Below, one piece after another: positions 1-9,200 of a DNA stretch of 64,000 nucleotides. The notes beneath the pieces were generated by a model. It was not told the origin of the DNA and did no database searches. It was given only the letters and a program-made list of their open reading frames with translations. Position 1 is the first letter of the stretch. Every line of letters starts with the position of its first letter. Where the stretch lies: the NCBI RefSeq assembly GCF_032362555.1, contig NC_083511.1, positions 11,532,001-11,596,000 on the forward strand, in the 5' to 3' direction. The stretch is from Amyelois transitella (lineage: Eukaryota > Arthropoda > Insecta > Lepidoptera > Pyralidae). Both the position numbers and the translations under genes were made by a program.

Positions 1-12
1 TATGCTAGTGTA

Positions 13-205
13 TTTACTTGTTGTGTTGTGTTTAGAGGCGTAGCTAGGGTGGGCCTAGGGAGGGCAAACGTCTAATAATGAATTTCAGCGGTAAATAATA
101 AATGTTTTTTTTTACTTGTTGTGTTGTGTTTACAGGCGTAGCTAGGAAGGGCGTAGGGAGGGCAAACGTTTAATAATGAATTTCAACGGTAATTAATATT
201 TTTTT
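13..205. repeat. 98-bp direct duplication before the first visible exon
   Basis: Two copies of a segment starting TTTACTTGTTGTGTTGTG begin at 13 and 111. Each contains GGCGTAGCTAGG and AATAATGAATTTCA and ends in a T-run. The second copy runs into the T-rich tract and CCTAG acceptor of the exon at 217. The copies differ at a few bases, so the duplication is not brand new. Confidence 0.8.
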
Positions 206-216
206 TTATTACCTAG

Positions 217-3200
217 ACTACTGCACCTGCTGAAATGCCGACCCACGCGATTCCCGCGCCGGCTGTAGCTCGCGCTTCGACGCCGGCTACAACCGCTAAT
301 TCACATAATACCAACTCGCTAACCACTTATGCTGGTAAGTTATTCTTTCTTTACATACATATGGTCACGTCTATATCCCTTGCGGGGTAGACAGAGCCAA
401 CAGTCTTCAAAAGACTGAATGGCCACGTTCAGCTGTTTGGCTTAATGATAGAATTGAGATTTAAATAGTGACAGGTTGCTAGCCCGTCGCCTAAAAAAGA
501 ATCCCAAGTTTGTAAGCCTTTTTATTTCTACTTTACATTATATATATATATTTGTATTTGTATAAGTACTCTGCCATATACACAGCGGAAGTATTTACGT
601 TAAGATGAAGTTTACGAAAGTACAATTAGGTAATTTGTTTTACGAAACCCTTTGGTGTCATTTGTAAATAGGTTTGTCTGACGACAACTGAACGTAATGA
701 CATATCTTTTTAATTAGTAATTAATGATTTTTGAAAGTTGCTGACGTCAAATAATGCCGTGTTAATTTTGCATATGTTTTGTCTCCTGAATGTTTTGTCT
801 ATCTTTGTGCCAAAATTCATCATAATGAACCAGCAGTGAGTTTAATAGTTACAAATAAAAATACAATTTCTTTTTTTGTTGTAATAGGAATTGTTGAGTT
901 TTCTGTTTTTGCGAAACTAAGGCCTACCGATTACTCTAGAACTAAATGATATCTTGTTTTTAACCGACTTCAAAAAAAGTAGGTAGTTTTCAATTTGACC
1001 GCATTTCTTTTTTACAATTACTTTACGTTAGGCACTTTAGAATAGGATTTCTCTTCAAATGTTTCTTCTTTTTTAACTGATATACATACATACATACATA
1101 TTATCACGTCTATATCCCATGGGGGGTTAACAAAGCTAACGGTCTATAAAAAAGCTTAATAGGCCACGTTCAGCTGTATGGCTTAATGATAGAATTGAGA
1201 TTCAAAATGAATGACATTTTGCTAGCACATTGCCTACAAAGAACAAACCTGAATTTGAGAATCTTAAGCCTTGAGAAAACGAGAGATTAAGTAACTGGAA
1301 AACTGACAATAGCTGATATCTTTAGGTAAAAAAAGGTCCATTTGGTACCTGAGGTTTATTAGCTTTTTGATTTCAAAAACAAAGTTATCTTGTTTCAGTC
1401 GTAGAAACTTCAAAATTTCTATGACAAATCATCTCTAAGGCAGAAAAATATTGGCATTAGACAATGAGTAATAGGTTTCCGAAAGTCATTAAAAATATTG
1501 CAACCAGGTAACATTGTTTTTGAAAATAAATAGACCATAAACCTCAGGTACCAAATGTTTGCAATTTTATTTTTTACCTGATATCATAGTTCCGGCCGCA
1601 GTCAGAAGGGGTTTCCGTATGTACTTATCATTCGCCTGCCAGCCGTTCTAGGGAGTGGTCGTGTTCTCAAAATTTCAGTCTTCCATTTAAAAAAAAAACT
1701 GTGCCTTTGTCAAGTTTTCTTGTTCGTTTTTTTTTCTACGAAGAACCAGTATTCTCTCAGGTATGGTTCTATATAAATAATATGTTTATTTAACGTAATT
1801 CTTTTTCTTGTACTGCTTTTCTTGTATTTTATATTACTTCAACTGTGTTAAAATATTTTGCTAAGAGATTTAGATTTTTTTAATTATGGAAGTAATTAAA
1901 ATCCATGTGAGAGAGCATGGTCTATAATTTGGCAAAGTAACTTGTTAATGTCGTCATTTTGGGGTTCTTGAAAGTTGTGTGTCGTGCATTTGCATTTTCT
2001 AAAGAGTGGTTCGTAGGTATTATAATAGTAACAAGTTTAAGTTAGTATTTAGTTTACAAATAATCATATATAAAGAAAGAGGCCTGATTTTATGTGTGTA
2101 TGTATGGGATAATAAATAATACTTGTAATTGTATGAAAATGACAAGGTTTTTCCGCGGCATTGCCTATGCGAATTTATCGCCACCTACACGGGCGAATTT
2201 ATTGCCAATTACAAAAGAATACAGATTTTTGGCAAATTCCATGGGAACTATAGTTTTTACCGGGGTGAAAAGTATCACATGTTAGGAGATAACGCGTGAA
2301 GATGTAACAAACAAACTTGAATCTGTTTCTTACCTTGCTAAAAAACAGTATTTTTTTTTAGCAAGGTTAGTATCTTAATCGCCTTCAAAAAAATTGTTCT
2401 TAGTTTTATTTGTATGTTAGTCCGCGATTATCTCGGGTTTCGCTGTACAGATTTTGATGTGTTTATCAGGAAAGTGTTTTATAACACTTAGGAGAAGGTT
2501 TTTGAAATTTAACCGACTTCAACAAAGGAAGATATCGATTGTATGCTGTTCTGTTCTTTTTACAAAAGTTATTTTATATAACAATCTATTTATTTATTTA
2601 TTAAAATACACATAACAAATTGTAGTAAAACTATATACAGTAGTAAAATTATAAGGTTACGATTTACACTACAATTCAAAAACAGTGTACGATCGCGTTC
2701 ATATCTGCAGTCATAGTTTTAAAATTCTTACGGGTTAAAATAGCGTGCACTGTGGTTCCAATAGATACACACACACATGCATATTTAAAAAGAATAAATA
2801 TTCCATCAAATGAATACGGTCTTTAATACCAATGATTACCAAGTAAAACAGTTTATTATTCTATGACATATAACATAACAAAACAGAAAGAGACGGTAAT
2901 CAACGATGGCCGAACTGGGCCCGATAATTGTCGATCGAGATATCGTCGTCTCTCATTATTTACATAAGATTTGCCTATAGAGGGAAGCCTGCGACTGCCA
3001 GACTTATGACATTTCAATAAGGTTGAAAGTTTATCTGCACACGACCCTAACATAGGTAGTGGTTCCTTTGAAAGTTATTGGGTAGCAATTTTATTACTTG
3101 TGTGAGCATCTTGTGAGATCTAAGATATATTAGATAATCTCGCTTGCTCACACTCGCTTGTTCTAATTACTAGCGTTACTTGGATTTCGAAGTTATTCAA

Positions 3201-6200
3201 GGATTTTTTCTGCCTATTAAAAAAAAAATTGTGTTACTGACAATTTTTAATGTTTCAAGGTGCCATTTGAACTAAGTAACTGACTGACTAACTAACTGAT
3301 ATCTAAGAATTACAAACACGGAAAGTTGTCTTCAAACACGGAAATCAGCAAGAAATATTAAACAAGAGGGAGAAAATAAAACATTCAATAAAAGTAATTA
3401 GTAGTTTTAATATAAACTGGCAGAATAAAACATTCAATAAAAGTAATTAGTAGTTTTAATATAAACTGGCAGAACCTTTCACGCACTATATGGACTCGAT
3501 GCACAGGACACAAATGATATTGTTGGCATATCATCAATCGGATAAATATACCGCACAGTTGGTAACATGGTTTCTTCCAGCACTTGCACATAATGAGCAG
3601 CTGTAGCGCGTCCTGCTATCCACACCTGTTCCCCAGGTCCAGCAGCACTCATCCAGCCCCACATATTTACAGATATGTGTCCAGACTCCATATTTGGCAC
3701 AATATTTTTTTCTTCATACCGAGTTGCATTTCTTCGCCATAAATGAAGCCTACCGTGTAGTGATGACATAAACGAACTTTTCGTCCGTAAATATCGCTTC
3801 TTTCCAGGCAAAATCCAAATACTGCCCAGCAAATTCTAAACGTTTTTGCTTATTTATTTCGGATAAATACGGCTTTCTTGCTGGCTGTCTGTGGTGTAGT
3901 CCCTCACGATGCAAACTCAACGAACAGTAACCACTGATGTGTCGAACTGTTCCGCAAATATTCTGGTCGGTATGAAGCCATTATTTTCGTACTGTTCCAC
4001 CATGGATCTCCGCTGTGTGGCTGTCGCTGTGTTGATTATTAGCGGACGACGGTCGCTGCGCGGTCGACTTTTTACACTACCCTCTTCTTGATGACGCGTT
4101 ACCCAACGTTTCACCGCTTGTTGTTTATTGTGTTATTTGTGTGAATGTGTGAGTGATAGCAGCGGTGCAAGCTATAAAGTTTTGCGAACTATGACTGCAA
4201 TTATGAACGCGACCGTACATACGAAGACCATATAGGAAAAATGCAAACAGTTAAGATATACATACATACATGATAATGATATAGATAAATATTAACTAAG
4301 AATCATTGGCAATACATTAGGTACCATTTTTAAACACAACAATTCCCTCACCCCCTCCCAGCAATGAACCCCCCCAACAACGGCGCGCCCCCCCCCGCCG
4401 TGTACGCGGGCGCGGCGCAGTACGCGTGCGGCGTGAAGTCCGTGTTCTGGTGCGCGCCCGGCGCCGCGCCCTCGCCGCCGCCGCACGTGCTGCCCGCCGT
4501 GCCGCATGCCGGTCAGTTTGTCTGTACATGTATCTTTTATTTATATTAGAAATGTCCAGATGGTTCACTCGTATATAGGGTTGCCATCTCGAAAATTTGG
4601 AAAATCGGACAAGACGCGTGAAAACCCCGGATTTTAGAGTCCGAAAGCCGGACATGTTAACATGATCTTTTAAACATATACAATGCAATAAAAGACATTT
4701 GAATATTAAACAAGAAATCAGAACATTTTTAAAGTTTAAACCTACAGCAATGTAAGCGGCCCAAATTTTTTTTATTCATTAATATTTTAAAACCCGGTCT
4801 ACAAATGAAGCCTTCCCCGGACACTCCCCGGATGCCCTCTTAACTAGGACAAATCCGGGGAAACCCGGACGGATGGCAACCCTACTCGTATAGAAAGGAT
4901 GAATGAAAGTATGTACTTTGACTAAGAAAATATTTATATATATTTCAGGAGAAAAGCTAACTTTTTGTGACTTGTAAATTTCTTTCACAAATAAATTTCA
5001 TATTATATAAAAATTGTCCCCCCCCAGGTCCGCCCCCGCCGCTGCCGCCGGGCCCGCACGGGCCGCACGGCGCGCCGCCCGGCCCCAACGTCAACCTGCA
5101 CGTGCACAAGAGCGTGCACGCTAACGGGGCCGACCTGCCCATGCACGGTGAGTGACAGTAAACACCCCCCATACACCCCCCTGTACCCCCTCTAGGTAAT
5201 CTGCCCATGCACGGTGAGTGACAGTGGACACACCCCCCTGTACCCCCTCTAGGTAATCTGCCCATGCACGGTGAGTGACAGTGGACACACCCCCCTGTAC
5301 CCCCTCTAGGTAATCTGCCCATGCACGGTGAGTGACAGGTTACACGCCCCCCTGTACCCCCTCTAAGTAATCTGCCCATGCACGGTGAGTGACAGTGGAC
5401 ACAGCCCCCTGTACTCCCTCTAGGTAATCTGCCCATGCACGGTGAGTGACAGGTTACACGCCCCCCTGTACCCCCTCTAAGTAATCTGCCCATGCACGGT
5501 GAGTGACAGTGGACATAGCCCCCTGTACTCCCTCTAGGTAATCTGCCCGTGCACGGTGAGTGACAGGTTACACGCCCCCCTGTACCCCCTCTAAGTAATC
5601 TGCCCATGGACGGTGAGTGACAGTGGACACACCCCCCTGTACCCCCTCTAGGTAATCTACCCATGCACTGTGAATTGTGTGTCACACACCCTAGTACTAC
5701 CCTCTCTAGGTAACTGGATGCTCGATCCGAGGGTCAGGTGGTTGCTGCAAAGGTTGCGAAGGTCTGACGGGAGTCGCTTCGTGTGAATACCTGACTCATC
5801 CAATCTAGGGTCCATGGTCGAAGGCGTAATCCGAGCTCCTCTCTTAATGGTGTGGATGTACTTCCTCTAGGTACGCCACGGTGACGGATAATTAAGGACG
5901 ACGATTGCGATGGTTTACCCCCCCTTTTAGCTATAGATACGCCACTTCAAAGGGTGGTTATAAATGGTGACTGTACTCATCACGGCTTTATCCCTTGCGG
6001 GATAGACAAAGCCAACAGACAATCTTAAAAGCAATATATACGCCATTGCGAGGGACGCTCATGAACAGTGAATTTACTAGAATATTTTTTAATAGTTAAT
6101 ACATTAACATTACAACGAGAGATACCATGATCTAATACGGGTTACAGAGGGAAAACATGATGAGGAAATCTACTAATTCAGGCTACTGGATTGTAACTAT

Positions 6201-9200
6201 GATCGATCCAATACGGGTTAGGTTCCCCTGAAAAAGTTTCGGAGGTCAGACTGGAGTCGCTTCGTGTAACAACCGGACTCACCCAATCCAGGATCCATGG
6301 TCAAAGGCATACCCCGGACTCTTCTCCAGAGTGGTGAGGATGCAACCGGGACTAAAGCCGGGAGGTAGAAGAAGTACCAACTCTAGGTACGCCACGGCGA
6401 TGGATATTTTAGCGCGTCGACTGCCGATGGGTTACAAGGAAGAGAAGAGACTCTCAATTTAAACTTTCTTCTTCTTGATATAAATAAGGATTCGTATGTT
6501 TTTGTTTGTTTTAATTCAAACTTCTTGATATAAATAAAAATTCGTATGTTTCAGATATACCAACGCTCCGCTACTATTTCAACCTGGGTTTGGAGTGTAT
6601 GTGGGCCTCGTACGGACCCCCGCCCCCCATGGCCCCCCCTCGCCATTACACGCATAGGGATCTGATTCAGGTATCTATACTGTAAGATTATTTTCGTAGT
6701 TTGACATTAAAATACAGAAATTTAACGGACTTACTTTTATTCGTGCAATACAACATTACAGTTAAGGCAAGAAGACAGAGTGTAAAAGAAAGTGCTGCTA
6801 CATACGGCAAAGTATGGAACTAAAAATGGTTGCGTTTCATTTCTAACATATACTAATATTATAAAGTTGAAGAGTTTGTTTTTTTGAACGCGCTAATCTC
6901 AGGAACTACTGGTCCGACTTGGAAAATTCGTTTTGCGTCGAATATTCTATTTATCGAGGAAGGAAGGGTCAGTCGCCTTTTACGAAATCCATGGGAAACA
7001 GATGGTGTGGTCCTATTCTTTTTTGTATTGGTGCCGGGAACTACACGGCATATATATATATATATGTATACGTTTGTTATTCATAACAAAAACCAATGTT
7101 GTTACAGGAAATGCAACAGATCACAATAAACGACCGTCCCGCCGTGAACCACAACAACGAGAACCACAAACACAAGTCGAACGACAAGCAGATGAACCAG
7201 AACAAGGGGAACCCGCAGCGACCCCTGTTGGGACCCAGGTTGGTATCCTTCACGTTTACGTTTACGAGCTAACTTGGGACTCCTCTTGATGGGCTAGCGA
7301 CATCTCAATTCTAGCATTAAGCCAAATAGCTGAACGTCGCCTATCAGTTGGCTCTGTCTACCCCGCAAGGGATGAAGACGTGATTATATGTATGTATGTA
7401 CCACTCTATATCTTTGACATGGATGTAGTAATAGGCGACTAGGGTCTTATAAAGTTGGGATTCTTCATTTAGGCGATGGGCTAGCAACCTGTCACTATTT
7501 GAATCTCAATTCTATCATTAAGCCACATAGCTGAACGTTGCCTAACAGTCTTTTCAATACTGTTGGCTCTGTCTACCCTGCAAGGGATGTAGACGTGATG
7601 ATAATGTAAATATGTATGTACCGGCGATTAGGGTTTTATAAAGTTGGGATTCCTCTTTTAGGCGATGGGCTAGCAACCTGTCACTATTTGAATCTCAATT
7701 CCGTCATGAAGCCGTACAGCTGAACGTGGCCCTTCAGGCTGTTCATGATTGCTTGCTTTATATTTAGCGGGATATAGACTTGACTATATATGTTTACTAG
7801 CTGTCCCGGAAAACGTTGTTTTTCCATATAATTTCTAAGTAATTTCTGGTTAAAAAGAAATTTGAGGTCGGACAAACATTATCACTAAGGGGTATGAAGA
7901 ATAGATGTTGGCCGAATCTCAGACCTACTCAATACCTATGTGCACAAAATTTCACGAGAATCGGTCAAGCCGTTTCAGAGGAGTACGGGAACGAACATTG
8001 TGACACTCAGCTGCTTGGCTTGATGATAGAATTGAGATTCAAATAGTGACAGGTTGCTAGCCCATCGCCTAAAAAAGAATCCCAAGTTTATAAGCCTTAG
8101 TCGCCTTTTACGACATCCATGAGAGAGATATGGAGTGGTCCTATTCTTTATTCTATTGGTGCCGGGAACCACACGGCACGGCTTCTAGTATAGAATAAAT
8201 AAATGAGTTAAACATAATTGTGTGTTTGTGTGTATCAGGTTCAAGCGTGGCGGGAACAACCAAGATGGCGGGCAGAACAACAACCACAACCACAACCAGA
8301 ACAAGGGCCACAACAACAACATTCCCAACAAGGGGCCTAACAATCGGTGAGACATTTTACTTTATTTATATATAAGTATAATAAGTATATACAGAGTGAC
8401 TTTTAATTCAATTGCATAAATTTAACTGTTAAGTGTACTCATCTAAAGGATATTTAAAAACGTTAAAAGAAAAATATGGGTACATATTTCAGAAAGTACT
8501 AAAAAAATAAAAGTATCAAAATCCACGATCCTAAATACGTCATATCACCCCGGCCGGCGGAAAAGCGACGCGTAAGATTTAGAGGTCAACGACACAATTC
8601 ATTCAGCTGAGCGATAGCTCGACAACTCTGCACTTTACTTGATCTTGATACTATTTATTTATTACTTGAATTTATTTTTCAGACATTTGTTTACATGTAT
8701 AGTTATAATTTCTTTTTGTAGTATTGGTCTTTAATAAAGCGTGTGACATAGTTTTTGAGGGTTTTTTAAACGTGAAAATGATGACGTTTAATTTAAATAA
8801 AAATAAGCTCAAACGGCTCAGAAGCGTGGGTATAGTCTACATATGTTTAAAAGGATGCAGTTGTTTTTAACGTCACCCTGTATATTTTTTATATTTAACT
8901 AAAGAGTAATTTAGTACAAGGGTGTAGTAAGTAGTGACTTATAGTGCTATTTGTAGTGAAATGTTCTTTATAAATACATTTTTTAATAATATAAAGAGTT
9001 TGTATGTATGTAGGATATAAGGCGAGACGTAAGTAAGTAAGTAAGTAAATGCTTTATTGTTCACTAAAGGAGTACATTACAAATAAAATCAGTACAGAAC
9101 AAAGGCGGGCTTATCCCTAAGTGGGATCTCTTCCAGCCAACCTGACGTATTTGTTTGATATTTTCTAACGGCCCAACGTAATATATACGATAGTTTCCGC

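Noticed and set aside
3385-4114. Functional transposase gene
   Set aside because: The helix-turn-helix and DDE parts lie in different frames with stops, so only a remnant is claimed.
4957-5685. Minus-strand 242-codon repetitive frame (GRLPRGGTGG-type)
   Set aside because: It is the reverse strand of the 57-bp array. Its period is a multiple of three, which keeps it open. The sense strand carries the real exon.
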